Source: Aurantimonas aggregata (lineage in GTDB: Bacteria; Pseudomonadota; Alphaproteobacteria; Rhizobiales; Rhizobiaceae). From it: 64,000 nt of DNA. Each line of letters begins with the position of its first letter. Position 1 is the stretch's first letter. The stretch lies in the NCBI RefSeq assembly GCF_010500835.1, contig NZ_JAAAMJ010000001.1, forward strand, positions 620,001-684,000, given 5' to 3'. The translations under genes were made by a program, and so were the position numbers. The notes under the pieces are model-generated. The model was not told the origin of the DNA. It saw only the letters and a program-made list of their open reading frames with translations, and made no database searches. Of this stretch, positions 7,968-17,009 are shown piece by piece.

Positions 7968-8777
7968 ATGTCCGAATCCCGACCAGAACCCGCTGTGCGC
8001 CTTACCGATTCCGACGTCGTCAGCGCGCCTGAGCTGGCTGCGGCGAGCGCCGTCCGGCACGGCTTCTTCACCCGACGCGGCGGCGTTTCGGGAGGCATCT
8101 ACCAGGGGCTGAACGTCGGCTTCGGATCCGATGACGACCGAGCCGCCGTCGCGGAAAACCGTGCGCGGGCGATGGCCTATATGGGCCTCGGCGACGGTGA
8201 TTTCGTCACGCCGTGGCAGATCCATTCGCCGGAAGTGATCGTCGTCGACGGACCGTTCGAGGGCGAGCGGTCCAAGGCCGACGGCGTCGTCACCCGCCGC
8301 CCGGGCCTTGCCATCGGCGTCCTCACGGCGGATTGCGGACCGGTACTGTTTGCCGATCCGCGCAACGGCGTCGTCGGCGCAGCCCATTCCGGCTGGCGCG
8401 GCGCGCTGGGCGGCGTCCTCGAGGCCACCATCGCGGCGATGGAATCGGCCGGCGCCGAGCGGGGCGCGATCACCGCCGTGCTCGGGCCGACCATTACCCA
8501 GCCCAATTACGAGGTCGGCGTCGCGATGATGGACGAGTTCCTCGACGGCGACGCGTCGCGCGAACGGTTCTTCGCGCCGGGGCGCGCTGCCGACAAGCGG
8601 CAGTTCGACCTGCCCGGCTTCATCGTCGCCCGGCTACTCGACAGCGGCGTCACGGCGAGTTTCGTCGGCGTCTGTACCTATGCCGAACCGGATCGCTTCT
8701 TCTCCTTCCGGCGCACCACCCACCGCGGCGAGCCCGACTACGGTCGGCAGCTTTCCGCGATCGCACTGCGGGACTGA
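7968..8777 (+). CDS. pgeF: Peptidoglycan editing factor PgeF (laccase-domain, YfiH family)
   Basis: This 269-residue protein has the multicopper-oxidase-like YfiH fold. Diagnostic motifs are GFFTRRGGVSGGIYQGLN, the LTADCGPVLFAD stretch, AAHSGWRGALGGV with the metal-ligand His, and the terminal CTYAEPDRFFSFRRT. In E. coli PgeF/YfiH trims faulty peptidoglycan precursors; older annotations call the family polyphenol oxidase. The ATG at 7968 lies 33 bp behind the methyltransferase gene, and a degenerate M24 protein starts five bases after its stop. Confidence 0.94.
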   Translation: MSESRPEPAVRLTDSDVVSAPELAAASAVRHGFFTRRGGVSGGIYQGLNVGFGSDDDRAAVAENRARAMAYMGLGDGDFVTPWQIHSPEVIVVDGPFEGERSKADGVVTRRPGLAIGVLTADCGPVLFADPRNGVVGAAHSGWRGALGGVLEATIAAMESAGAERGAITAVLGPTITQPNYEVGVAMMDEFLDGDASRERFFAPGRAADKRQFDLPGFIVARLLDSGVTASFVGVCTYAEPDRFFSFRRTTHRGEPDYGRQLSAIALRD

Positions 8778-8781
8778 CACC

Positions 8782-9936
8782 ATGCTGCACTTCGGACGGG
8801 ACGAATACGAAGCGAGGCGCGACCGGCTGGTCGTCGAGATGGGCGAGCAGAAGCTCGACGCGATGATCCTGTTCGCGCAGGATTCGATGTACTGGCTGAC
8901 CGGCTACGACACGTTCGGCTTCTGCTTCTTCCAGTGCCTGGTGGTGAAGGCGGATGGCGACATGCGGCTGCTCAGCCGCTCGGCCGACCTTCGCCAGGCC
9001 CGCCACACCTCGATCATCGAGAACATCACCGTCTGGCGCGACCGCGGCAACGCTGAGCCGGTGATCGAACTGCGCGACATGCTGGACGAGATGGGCCTCC
9101 TCGGCGCCAAGATCGGCGTCGAGTGGGCGACGCACGGCCTGACGGCGGCGAACGGCCGCTCGGTCGAGGAGCGGCTCGGCTCCTTTGCGTCGCTGAAGGA
9201 TGCCTCGACGCTGATCCCGCTGCTGCGGGCGGTGAAGAGCCCGGCGGAGATCGAGATCGTCCGCGAGGCCGCCCGGCTCGCCGATGCCGCCTACGAGGCG
9301 GCGCTGCCGCTGATCCGGCCCGGCGCCGACGAGGCCGAGGTCCTCGCGACGATGCAGGGGACGGTGCTGGCGGAGGGTGGCGACTATCCGGCCAATCCGT
9401 TCATCATCGGCTCCGGCCGCGACGCCCTGCTCTGCCGCTACAAGGCGGGCCGCCGAAAGCTCGATGCGAACGACCAGCTGACGCTGGAATGGGCCGGGGT
9501 GAAATCGCAGTATCATGCCGCCCTGATGCGCACCGTGATCATCGGCACGCCGACGGAGCGGCATCGGGAGCTGCATGCCGCCGCCCGCGAGGCGCTGGAC
9601 GCCGTCGAGGCGGTCATGCAGCCCGGACACAGCTTCGGCGAGGTGTTCGACGCCCACGCGGCGGTGATGGAGGCGCACGAGCTGGCGCGCCACCGCCTCA
9701 GCGCCTGCGGCTACTCGCTCGGCGCGCGCTATGCGCCGTCCTGGATGGACATGCCGATGTTCTACTCGGGCAATGCCGAGATGATCGTGCCGGGCATGAC
9801 GCTGTTCGCGCACATGATCATCATGGACTCCGACACCGAGACGGCGATGACCCTCGGGCGCACCTATCTGACGACGGCCGGCGCGCCCGAGCCGCTGTCG
9901 CGGCTGCCGCTGGACCTGGCGGTCATCCGCGGCTGA
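8782..9936 (+). CDS. M24-fold (creatinase/aminopeptidase P-like) protein lacking the metal ligands
   Basis: This 384-residue protein has the two-domain M24 layout: an N-terminal creatinase-like domain (about 1-145, with MYWLTGYDTFG) and a pita-bread domain from about 152 (KSPAEIEIVREAARLAD). By eye alignment with PepQ/PepP, the five metal ligands D-D-H-E-E fall on E236, A247, Y311, H344 and G359, and the conserved substrate His falls on R219. It is therefore unlikely to be a working metallopeptidase; a creatinase-like or binding role is possible. Start ATG at 8782 follows pgeF by four bases. The gene keeps its place between pgeF and prs, so it is probably under selection. Function unknown. 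Confidence 0.85.
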   Translation: MLHFGRDEYEARRDRLVVEMGEQKLDAMILFAQDSMYWLTGYDTFGFCFFQCLVVKADGDMRLLSRSADLRQARHTSIIENITVWRDRGNAEPVIELRDMLDEMGLLGAKIGVEWATHGLTAANGRSVEERLGSFASLKDASTLIPLLRAVKSPAEIEIVREAARLADAAYEAALPLIRPGADEAEVLATMQGTVLAEGGDYPANPFIIGSGRDALLCRYKAGRRKLDANDQLTLEWAGVKSQYHAALMRTVIIGTPTERHRELHAAAREALDAVEAVMQPGHSFGEVFDAHAAVMEAHELARHRLSACGYSLGARYAPSWMDMPMFYSGNAEMIVPGMTLFAHMIIMDSDTETAMTLGRTYLTTAGAPEPLSRLPLDLAVIRG

Positions 9937-10043
9937 CGACGGAAAACCCCGGGCGCCAAGGGGTATCTTAACGATTCTCTGCCACGAAGGGTCAGGCGTT
10001 CGCTTCGACGAGCGCGGATCAGACCCAAGGCAGGGAGCGTGCC

Positions 10044-10874
10044 GTGGAAGCCCGCACCACCCTTCGCAGGCCGATCATCGCAGCCGGTCTGTGCGCGACG
10101 CTGGCGAGCTGCACCGGCGTCGATCCGATGATCGGCATGGCCGACGCGCCCGTGCCGAGCGTCGATGTCGGCTATCCCGGCATGAGCTTTTCGCCGACGG
10201 TGGCGCCGGCACCGGCCTACAACGTCGCCACCAACAACGCGTCACTGCAGCCGCCGGCCCCGATCGCCTCGGCGCCGGAGCCCTTCGTCAGCCAGCCGGC
10301 ACCGTTGCCGCCGCCGTCGATGGGACAACCGCCCGCGATGCCCCCGCAGCAGGCGCCCTTCCAGACCTACGAAGAAGCACCCCCGCAGCAGACATACGAG
10401 CCCGCGCCGCCGCAGCAGACATACGAGCCGGCTCCGCCGCCGGCGCAGTCCGTGCAGATGGCAGCCGTTCCGCCGCCCGCCGCGCCGGCGTCGGCCAGCG
10501 GGTCGCTGGCGAGTCGCGAAATCCAGTTCCTGCCGCTGACCGGCGCGCCGGAGGACAAGGCGGTGATGCTCGCCCGCTCGCTCTCCGACAGTGCCGCGAC
10601 GGCGGGCGTCGAGATCCGTCCCGCCGGCGGCCCGGCGACGCCGGTGCGACTCAAGGGCTATTTCTCCGCCTTCAACGACGGCTCGTCGACCACGTTGGTC
10701 TATGTCTGGGACGTCCTCGACCCCAACGACCAGCGCATCCACCGCATCCAGGGCCAGGAAAGCGTGCCGGGCACGTCGAGCGATCCCTGGGCCGATATCG
10801 GCCAGGCGCAGCTCGATGCCGTCGCCGACCGGACGCTGCGCGACGCCGCCGCGCTGGTGGGGCAAGCCGGCTAA
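10044..10874 (+). CDS. Pro/Gln-rich outer-membrane-type lipoprotein of unknown function
   Basis: This is a 276-residue protein with an N-terminal lipoprotein signal: RR, a short hydrophobic core and the lipobox LASC with the acceptor Cys at residue 23. Residues about 55-150 are low-complexity, rich in Pro, Gln and Ala, with a repeated QQTYEPAPP unit. A folded C-terminal domain (about 155-276) contains EIQFLPLTGAP, LKGYFSAFNDG and LVYVWDVLDPNDQRIHRI. It starts with GTG at 10044 behind CAGGGAG at 10031-10037. A lipoprotein at this place, between the M24 protein and prs, is typical of the group. I do not recognise a function; the spacer suggests it reaches through the periplasm. Confidence 0.85.
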   Translation: MEARTTLRRPIIAAGLCATLASCTGVDPMIGMADAPVPSVDVGYPGMSFSPTVAPAPAYNVATNNASLQPPAPIASAPEPFVSQPAPLPPPSMGQPPAMPPQQAPFQTYEEAPPQQTYEPAPPQQTYEPAPPPAQSVQMAAVPPPAAPASASGSLASREIQFLPLTGAPEDKAVMLARSLSDSAATAGVEIRPAGGPATPVRLKGYFSAFNDGSSTTLVYVWDVLDPNDQRIHRIQGQESVPGTSSDPWADIGQAQLDAVADRTLRDAAALVGQAG

Positions 10875-11036
10875 GCCTTTGCCCTGATCACGCCGCCAGG
10901 CACAGACTCCGGGTTGATGTTTCGCCCGATGTTGTTATGAGCCCGTCCATCAATCGGCCCTTCGATGGGCATCAGCGGAAGGATGCGCATGCAGCGCCAG
11001 GTACCGCGTCGCCGTCCCGCCAGCGGAAACAACGCG

Positions 11037-11969
11037 ATGAAACTGTTCGGCGGCAACTCCAATCGTGTGCTGGCCGATTCCATCGCCCAGTATCTGGAGA
11101 TCCCGCTGGGCCAGGCCATGGTCCGCCGCTTCGCCGACCAGGAAGTGTTCGTCGAGATCAAGGAGAACGTCCGCGGCGAGGATGTCTTCATCGTCCAGTC
11201 GACCTCCTATCCGGCCAACGATCACCTGATGGAACTGCTCATCATGATCGACGCCATGCGGCGGGCCTCGGCCAGACGCATCACGGCGGTGCTGCCGTAT
11301 TTCGGCTATGCGCGGCAGGACCGGAAGGCCGGCGGCCGCACGCCGATCTCGGCCAAGCTCGTCGCCAACATCATCACCGAGGCCGGCGCCGACCGGGTCA
11401 TGACGCTCGACCTGCATGCCGGGCAGATCCAGGGCTTCTTCGACATCCCGACGGACAATCTCTTCGCCGTGCCGCTGCTGTCGCGCGACGTGAAGGAGCA
11501 CCAGGACCTCGACGACCTGATGGTCGTCTCGCCGGATGTCGGCGGCGTGGTGCGCGCCCGTTCGCTCGCCAAGCGGCTCGACGCGCCGCTCGCCATCGTC
11601 GACAAGCGCCGCGACCGGCCGGGCGAGTCGGAGGTGATGAACATCATCGGCGACGTCACCGGGCGCAACTGCATCCTCATCGACGACATCATCGATTCCG
11701 GCGGCACGCTGTGCAACGCCGCCGATGCGCTGATGCGGGCCGGCGCCAACAGCGCCTCGGCCTACATCACCCACGGAGTCCTTTCGGGCGGCGCCGTCAC
11801 CCGGATCAGCGCCTCGAGCCTCAAGGAACTGGTGATCACCGATTCGATCCAGCCGACCAAGGCCGTGCTGGAGGCGCCGAACATCCGGGTGATCACCACC
11901 GCCAATCTCCTCGGCGAGGCGATCCAGCGCACCGCATCGGAAGAATCGGTCTCCAGCCTGTTCGACTGA
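11037..11969 (+). CDS. prs: Ribose-phosphate pyrophosphokinase (PRPP synthetase)
   Basis: This 310-residue class I PRPP synthetase makes PRPP from ribose-5-phosphate and ATP, feeding purine, pyrimidine, His, Trp and NAD synthesis. Landmarks are [39 protein letters not shown], the Mg-binding [17 protein letters not shown], the flexible [14 protein letters not shown] loop, and the PRPP loop [15 protein letters not shown] at 11037 fits the family start; a longer frame from 10965 has no support. In this window apt and trpEG use its product. Confidence 0.97.
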   Translation: MKLFGGNSNRVLADSIAQYLEIPLGQAMVRRFADQEVFVEIKENVRGEDVFIVQSTSYPANDHLMELLIMIDAMRRASARRITAVLPYFGYARQDRKAGGRTPISAKLVANIITEAGADRVMTLDLHAGQIQGFFDIPTDNLFAVPLLSRDVKEHQDLDDLMVVSPDVGGVVRARSLAKRLDAPLAIVDKRRDRPGESEVMNIIGDVTGRNCILIDDIIDSGGTLCNAADALMRAGANSASAYITHGVLSGGAVTRISASSLKELVITDSIQPTKAVLEAPNIRVITTANLLGEAIQRTASEESVSSLFD

Positions 11970-12079
11970 GAAAACCCGGCATGCCGCCACGCCCGACACC
12001 GGCGCCGGCTTGCCCGTTTTCCGCAGCTGGGCTATAGGCACAACGTCCGCGCGGACACCCTTGGAGGCAGCGCGGAGTT

Positions 12080-12105
12080 AAGCGGTCCCTGACGGGTCCG
12101 CTTTT
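12080..12105 (+). terminator. Hairpin with T-run between prs and rplY
   Basis: AAGCGGTCCC / GGGTCCGCTT form a stem (one T-T mismatch) with a TGAC loop, followed by TTTTCGTCGTTT. It lies 110 bp after prs and about 55 bp before the rplY start. It may end prs transcripts or act as a partial stop in the rplY leader; the sequence does not decide between these. Confidence 0.55.
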
Positions 12106-12159
12106 CGTCGTTTCGGGCACGGCGCCCACTCGACCCCTCACGAACAAAAGGAACAAGCC

Positions 12160-12819
12160 ATGAGCAAGACCTTCACGGTCAAGGCCGAGGCGCGCGAGAA
12201 GGTCGGCAAGGGGGCCGCCAGACATCTTCGCCGCACCGGAATGATTCCCGCAGTGATCTATGGTGACAAGCAGGACCCGCTGCCGATCGCCATCCCCTAC
12301 AAGGAAACCTTCCTGGCGTTGCACGCCGGTGGTTTCATGACGCATGTCGGCACGATCGAGGTCGGCGGCCAGTCGATCCAGGTCCTGCCGAAGGACTACC
12401 AGCTGGAGCCGGTCCGCGACTTTCTGATGCATGTCGACTTCCTGCGCGTCTCCGAGAAGAGCCGCGTGACGGTCGAGGTGCCGGTGCATTTCGAGAACGA
12501 GGAAGCATCGCCAGGCCTCAAGCGCGGTGGCGTCCTCAACGTGGTGCGCCACGAGGTCGAGATCGAAAGCCCGGCGACGGCCATCCCGGAAGCGTTCACC
12601 ATCGACCTGACCGGGCTCGAGATCGGCGATTCGATCCATGCCTCGGCCCTGACGCTGCCGAAGAACGTCACGCTGACCATCACCGACCGCGATTTCACCA
12701 TCGCGACGATCGCGGCGCCGGCGGCGCTCCGTTCGGAGGAAGATGAGGCCGAAGAGGCCGCGGCAGCAGCCGAGTCGGCGGAAGCCGAGTCCGAGGCTGA
12801 AGCCGACAAGGAAGACTGA
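12160..12819 (+). CDS. rplY: 50S ribosomal protein L25/general stress protein Ctc
   Basis: This 219-residue protein binds 5S rRNA in the large ribosomal subunit. The N-terminal L25 domain (about 1-95) has [19 protein letters not shown] and [10 protein letters not shown]. The C-terminal TL5 domain (about 100-185) carries [18 protein letters not shown]. An acidic, Ala/Glu-rich tail follows (about 190-219), as in alphaproteobacterial Ctc-type L25. An AAAGGAAC ribosome site precedes the ATG. It is the head of the rplY-pth-ychF set. Confidence 0.96.
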   Translation: MSKTFTVKAEAREKVGKGAARHLRRTGMIPAVIYGDKQDPLPIAIPYKETFLALHAGGFMTHVGTIEVGGQSIQVLPKDYQLEPVRDFLMHVDFLRVSEKSRVTVEVPVHFENEEASPGLKRGGVLNVVRHEVEIESPATAIPEAFTIDLTGLEIGDSIHASALTLPKNVTLTITDRDFTIATIAAPAALRSEEDEAEEAAAAAESAEAESEAEADKED

Positions 12820-12862
12820 TCGTTCGACGCCGATCGTCGACGACACACAGGGGAGCCGGGCC

Positions 12863-13600
12863 ATGTTGCTGATCGCAGGATTGGGCAATCCCGGCTCCCG
12901 CTATGCCGGCAACCGACACAATATCGGCTTCATGGCGGTCGACGAGATCGCCCGCGACCCGGCCTTCGGCCCCTGGTCGAAGAAATTCTCCGCCGAGATC
13001 GCCGAAGGCCAGATCGCCGGCGAGAAGGTGGTGCTGCTCAAGCCGCAGACCTTCATGAACGAATCCGGCCGCTCGGTCGGTGATGCCGTGCGCTTCTACA
13101 AGCTGGCGCCGTCGCAGGTCGTCGTCATCCACGACGAGCTGGACTTGCCGCCCGGCAAGCTGCGGGTGAAGACCGGTGGCGGCAATGGCGGCCATAACGG
13201 GCTTCGGTCGATCGACGCGCATCTCGGCTCAAAGGACTATCGGCGGGTCCGCCTCGGCATCGGCCATCCGGGCAGCAAGGAAGCGGTCACCCCGCACGTC
13301 CTCGGCGATTTCGCCAAGGTCGACCGGGAATGGCTGGCGCCGTTCCTGGAGGCCGTCGCCCGCCATGCCGACAGCCTGGCGAAGGGCGAGGACGCGGTGT
13401 TCATGAACAAGGTCGCCATGGCGACCGGTGCGACCGAACCATCGGGCGCCAAGGGCTCGGCCAGCGCCAATCCATCACCGGCTCAGCCGAAGGGCCAGAG
13501 CCACGTCCGCCAGGCTCGGGGCGCGGGACCCCAGGTCAAGATCCCGGAGCGCGGCCCGATGGCCGAGATGCTGAAGCGAATATTCGGCGGCAAGGACTGA
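12863..13600 (+). CDS. pth: Peptidyl-tRNA hydrolase
   Basis: This 245-residue enzyme releases tRNA from peptidyl-tRNA that drops off stalled ribosomes. Motifs are [21 protein letters not shown] (with the catalytic His20 region split here over two visible blocks), [21 protein letters not shown] and [12 protein letters not shown]. The core ends near residue 190; a charged, Pro/Ala/Gly-rich tail of about 50 residues ending in [13 protein letters not shown] follows, as in other Hyphomicrobiales Pth. Start ATG 12863 with GGGAGC upstream; a longer frame overlapping rplY is rejected. Confidence 0.96.
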   Translation: MLLIAGLGNPGSRYAGNRHNIGFMAVDEIARDPAFGPWSKKFSAEIAEGQIAGEKVVLLKPQTFMNESGRSVGDAVRFYKLAPSQVVVIHDELDLPPGKLRVKTGGGNGGHNGLRSIDAHLGSKDYRRVRLGIGHPGSKEAVTPHVLGDFAKVDREWLAPFLEAVARHADSLAKGEDAVFMNKVAMATGATEPSGAKGSASANPSPAQPKGQSHVRQARGAGPQVKIPERGPMAEMLKRIFGGKD

Positions 13601-13647
13601 GCGGCGACAAGCCCTCCCCTCCGCCAGCAAGAGACAAGGATTGACCC

Positions 13648-14751
13648 ATGGGTTTCAGATGCGGGATCGTCGGGCTGCCGAACGTCGGCAAGTCGACGCT
13701 GTTCAATGCCCTCACCAAGACGGCGGCCGCCGCGGCCGCGAACTATCCGTTCTGCACGATCGAGCCGAACACCGGCGACGTGCCGGTACCGGACGCGCGG
13801 CTGAAGGACATTGCCGGCATCGCGAAGTCCGCGAACACCATCGCCACCCGCATCACCTTCGTCGACATTGCCGGCCTCGTGCGCGGCGCCTCCAAGGGTG
13901 AAGGGCTCGGCAACCAGTTCCTCGCCAATATCCGCGAGGTCGACGCGATCGTGCACGTGCTGCGCTGCTTCGAGGACGACGACATCACCCATGTCGAAGG
14001 CCGCATCGACCCGGTGGCGGACGCCGAGACGGTCGAGACCGAGCTGATGCTGTCGGACCTCGAAAGCATCGAGCGGCGCATCGTCGCGACGCGCAAGAAG
14101 GCCGCCGGCAAGGACAAGGAAGCCCAGCAGGCGCTCCCCGTCATGGAAGCCGCGCTCGCCAAGCTGCAGGCCGGCGAGCCGGTGCGGGTGCTGCTGGCGG
14201 GCATGGACGCGGACGACCGGCGCGAGCTGAAGGCGCTCAACCTCCTGACCTCCAAGCCTGTCCTCTATGTCTGCAACGTCGCGGAAGAGGACGCCGCCAA
14301 CGGCAACGCCCATTCCGCCGCCGTCGCCGCCATGGCCGAGCGCCAGGGCGCCAAGAGCGTCGTCATCTCCGCCGCCATCGAGGCCGAGATCGCGCAGCTG
14401 CCCGAAGCCGAGGTCGGCGACTACCTGGAATCGATGGGCCTCACCGAGCCCGGCCTCGACCGGGTGATCCGCGCCGGCTACGAGCTGCTCGACCTGATCA
14501 CCTATTTCACCGCCGGACCGAAGGAGACGCGGGCCTGGACCGTGCGCCGCGGCGCCAAGGCGCCGCAGGCCGCGGGCGTCATCCACACGGATTTCGAGAA
14601 GGGCTTCATCCGCGCCCAGACCGTCGCCTTCGACGACTTCATCGGCCTCGGCGGCGAGGTCGCGGCCAAAGAAGCCGGCAAGGCCCGCGACGAAGGCAAG
14701 GAATATGTCGTCCAGGACGGCGACGTGCTGATGTTCAAGTTCAACAACTGA
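13648..14751 (+). CDS. ychF: Ribosome-associated P-loop NTPase YchF/OLA1
   Basis: This 367-residue protein is the universal YchF ATPase, which prefers ATP over GTP. The G1 motif is GLPNVGKSTLFNAL at the N-terminus. The G3 region DIAGLVRGASKGEGLGNQFL, the coiled-coil insertion (about 130-190) and the C-terminal TGS domain (TRAWTVRRGAKAPQAAGVIHTDF, then VQDGDVLMFKFN) are all complete. Length is typical. It follows pth by 47 bp, and a strong palindrome lies behind its stop. Confidence 0.97.
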   Translation: MGFRCGIVGLPNVGKSTLFNALTKTAAAAAANYPFCTIEPNTGDVPVPDARLKDIAGIAKSANTIATRITFVDIAGLVRGASKGEGLGNQFLANIREVDAIVHVLRCFEDDDITHVEGRIDPVADAETVETELMLSDLESIERRIVATRKKAAGKDKEAQQALPVMEAALAKLQAGEPVRVLLAGMDADDRRELKALNLLTSKPVLYVCNVAEEDAANGNAHSAAVAAMAERQGAKSVVISAAIEAEIAQLPEAEVGDYLESMGLTEPGLDRVIRAGYELLDLITYFTAGPKETRAWTVRRGAKAPQAAGVIHTDFEKGFIRAQTVAFDDFIGLGGEVAAKEAGKARDEGKEYVVQDGDVLMFKFNN

Positions 14752-14764
14752 TCGGAGATGGGCG

Positions 14765-14786
14765 CGTCGAGCCCGCGGGCTCGACG
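14765..14786 (+). terminator. Perfect 22-bp palindrome after ychF
   Basis: CGTCGAGCCC followed by its exact complement GGGCTCGACG around a central GC forms a near-loopless hairpin starting 13 bp after the ychF stop. TTGTTG follows on the plus strand. It probably ends the rplY-pth-ychF transcript, ahead of the MaoC pair. Confidence 0.6.
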
Positions 14787-14831
14787 TTGTTGCCCTCCGG
14801 GATGCGGTCGACACCATCGCGAGGTCGTTCG

Positions 14832-15284
14832 ATGCGGACCTATGAAGACTTCACCGAGGGGCTGGAACTGCCGCTCGGGCCCTATGCGGTGACGCTGGAG
14901 GAAGTGCTCGAGTTCGCCCGCGAATTCGATCCGCAGCCGTTCCATCTCGACGAGGAAGCCGCGCGCGACTCGCTGCTCGGCGGCCTGTCGGCATCGGGCT
15001 GGCACAGCTGCGCGATGATGATGCGGATGATGGCGGACGGCTACGTCCTCGATTCCAGCTCCCAGGGCTCGCCCGGCGTCGACTATGTGAAATGGCTGCG
15101 GCCGGTCCGGCCCGGCGACGTGCTGACCGGCACGGCGAGGGTCGAGTCGCGTCGTCTGTCGGCCAAGCGGCCGGCGCTGGGTCTTGCGAAGATCGTCACC
15201 GTGCTGCGCAACCAGCGCGACGAGGCGGTGCTGGAGAGCGAGTACACGCTGCTGCTGCTCACCCGCGCGGGCGTGGCCGCATGA
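14832..15284 (+). CDS. MaoC-family hotdog-fold dehydratase, first of a pair
   Basis: This 150-residue MaoC-like protein is of the R-specific enoyl-CoA hydratase type. The hydratase-2 signature is FDPQPFHLDEEAA, carrying the Asp/His catalytic dyad, followed by LGGLSASGWH. It overlaps the next, homologous gene by four bases (ATGA), suggesting a heterodimer made from one message. Start ATG at 14832 (MRTYEDF) fits the fold. The substrate is unknown; pairs like this next to ychF are common in Hyphomicrobiales. Confidence 0.88.
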   Translation: MRTYEDFTEGLELPLGPYAVTLEEVLEFAREFDPQPFHLDEEAARDSLLGGLSASGWHSCAMMMRMMADGYVLDSSSQGSPGVDYVKWLRPVRPGDVLTGTARVESRRLSAKRPALGLAKIVTVLRNQRDEAVLESEYTLLLLTRAGVAA

Positions 15285-15751
15285 GCTACTGGGACACGAT
15301 CGTCATCGGCGAGAGGGTCGAGATCGGCTCGCACCGCTTCGAGGCGGCCGACATCAAGCGCTTCGCCGCGAAGTACGACCCGCAGCCCTTCCACCTCGAC
15401 GAGGACGCCGCGCGCCATTCGGTGCTCGGTGGGCTCTGCGCCTCCGGCTGGCACACGACGGCCGTCTGGATGCGGCTGAATGTCGACAGCCAGACGGCGC
15501 GGATCAGGGCTTTCGTCGCGGCCGGCAACCCTGTCCCCAAGGCCGGCCCCTCCCCCGGCCTCAAGAACCTGCGTTGGCTGAAGCCGGTCTATGCCGGCGA
15601 CACGGTGACCTTCTCCCAGCACGTCACGGCCAAGCGCAAGTCGGCGAGCCGTCCGGGCTGGGGCGTGATCGAGTTCAGTTGCGAGGGCGTCAATCAATCC
15701 GGGGAGACGGTGTTCTCCTTCGACGCCGCGGCGTTCTACGGCACCGACTGA
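15281..15751 (+). CDS. MaoC-family hotdog-fold dehydratase, second of a pair
   Basis: This 156-residue protein is homologous to the preceding one. The signature YDPQPFHLDEDAARHSVLGG keeps the Asp and His of the hydratase dyad, followed by LCASGWHT, and the C-terminal half has LRWLKPVYAGDTV. A short insertion (AAGNPVPKAGPSPGL) separates the two halves. Its ATG overlaps the stop of the first gene, so the two are translationally coupled. Acyl-CoA hydration is likely by family; the physiological substrate is not visible. Confidence 0.88.
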   Translation: MSYWDTIVIGERVEIGSHRFEAADIKRFAAKYDPQPFHLDEDAARHSVLGGLCASGWHTTAVWMRLNVDSQTARIRAFVAAGNPVPKAGPSPGLKNLRWLKPVYAGDTVTFSQHVTAKRKSASRPGWGVIEFSCEGVNQSGETVFSFDAAAFYGTD

Positions 15752-15779
15752 CGGGTCCGCAGCCGGCGGCAACCGCGTG

Positions 15780-16445
15780 TCAGCGCTGGATCAGACGCAG
15801 ACGGCCGTCGCTGCGTGCCTGCCAGCCCTCGCGCTCCAGCTCCGGCACGTCGTCTAACGCGCGGGGATAGCCGACGCAGAGATAGGCCACCAGCTGCCAG
15901 TCGGGCGGTACGTCCAGTGCCGCGGTCACGACGTCCGGCTCGATGATCGAGACCCAGCCGACCCCCAGGCCGCGGCAGCGGGCGGCGAGCCAGAAATTAT
16001 GGATTGCGGTGACCACCGAATAGCGCAGCATCTCGCGCATGGTTCTTATGCCGAGCCCATGGCCCTGGCTCGTGCCCTCGTCGCAGAAGACGGCGAGGTG
16101 CACCGGTGCCGCGTCCAGCCCTTCCAGCTTCAATCGCGCGTAGAGCGGTGCCCTGTCGTCGGGCTGGCCGGCCAGTGCCTCGGCATTACAGCGCAGGAAG
16201 CTGGCCCGGACGGCCGCGCGGCGCTGCGGATCGGCGACGGTGACGAAGCGCCAGGGCTGGCTGTTGCCGACCGACGGGGCGAGATCGACGGCCTCCAGCG
16301 CCAGCGCCAGTTCGGATTGGGGCACAGGAAGCCGGTCGAAGCCGCGGACGTCGCGGCGCCAGCGCAGCAGCGTCAGGAAATCTGCGTAGAAGCCGTCGTC
16401 GAAGTGCGGCGTGCCGTCACCGGCGGCGCCCCGGTCCGCCGGCAT
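15780..16445 (-). CDS. bluB: 5,6-dimethylbenzimidazole synthase
   Basis: This 221-residue flavin-fold protein matches BluB, which cleaves reduced FMN with oxygen to make the lower ligand of vitamin B12. Features shared with the S. meliloti enzyme are RRDVRGF near residue 30, APSVGNSQPWRFV, ARLKLEGLDAAPVHLAV, and the active-site stretch GVGWVSI with its conserved Ser. Its ATG overlaps the apt stop by one base (TGATG). Other cobalamin genes are not in this window, and no B12 riboswitch is seen. General nitroreductase is a less specific alternative. Confidence 0.88.
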   Translation of the reverse strand: MPADRGAAGDGTPHFDDGFYADFLTLLRWRRDVRGFDRLPVPQSELALALEAVDLAPSVGNSQPWRFVTVADPQRRAAVRASFLRCNAEALAGQPDDRAPLYARLKLEGLDAAPVHLAVFCDEGTSQGHGLGIRTMREMLRYSVVTAIHNFWLAARCRGLGVGWVSIIEPDVVTAALDVPPDWQLVAYLCVGYPRALDDVPELEREGWQARSDGRLRLIQR

Positions 16446-17008
16446 CAGTGGCCCTCGAAGGCCACCAGCGTCCGCACCTCGACCCCCATCGCTTCCAGCT
16501 TCCGGCGGCCGCCGAGATCCGGCAGGTCGATGACGAAGCAGGCGGCGACGATCTCCGCGCCCAGCTCGCGCAGCAGGCGGACGGCACCCTCGGCGGTGCC
16601 GCCGGTGGCGATGAGGTCGTCGGTCAGAAGCACGCGCTGGCCCGGCCGCACGGCGTCGCGGTGCATCTCCATCTCGTCGACGCCGTATTCGAGGCTATAG
16701 GCGATGCGCACCGTGTCGTGCGGCAGCTTTCCTTTCTTGCGGATCGGGACGAAGCCGGCGGACAGCTGGTGCGCCAGCGCCCCGCCGAGGATGAAGCCGC
16801 GCGCCTCGATGCCGGCGACGAGATCAACGCGGTCGTCGCGGTGGCCGGCGACCAGCGCATCGACGGCCGCGCTGAAGCTCGCCGGGTCGGCGAGCAGTGT
16901 GGTGATGTCGCGAAAAAGGATTCCGGGCTTGGGATAATCCGGGATCGTCCGGATCGCGGCGCCGAAATCCGTCGGGTCGCGAAGGGCCGGCGCCGCGTCG
17001 ATCGTCAT
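16445..17008 (-). CDS. apt: Adenine phosphoribosyltransferase
   Basis: This 187-residue purine-salvage enzyme makes AMP from adenine and PRPP. Landmarks are [21 protein letters not shown], the [14 protein letters not shown] block, the [12 protein letters not shown] segment and the PRPP loop [14 protein letters not shown]. Length is normal. The ATG at 17008 is used; in-frame upstream sequence overlaps the small ABM gene. The gene sits between an ABM-domain gene (one base upstream) and bluB (one base overlap), all on the minus strand, so the three are probably one transcript. Confidence 0.96.
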   Translation of the reverse strand: MTIDAAPALRDPTDFGAAIRTIPDYPKPGILFRDITTLLADPASFSAAVDALVAGHRDDRVDLVAGIEARGFILGGALAHQLSAGFVPIRKKGKLPHDTVRIAYSLEYGVDEMEMHRDAVRPGQRVLLTDDLIATGGTAEGAVRLLRELGAEIVAACFVIDLPDLGGRRKLEAMGVEVRTLVAFEGH

Positions 17009-17009
17009 G

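Noticed and set aside
8782-9936. Working Xaa-Pro aminopeptidase
   Set aside because: All metal ligands of the M24 fold are substituted, so the usual product name would mislead.
15780-16445. B12 riboswitch or cobalamin operon near bluB
   Set aside because: No cobalamin-riboswitch box is visible upstream, and no other cobalamin gene lies nearby.
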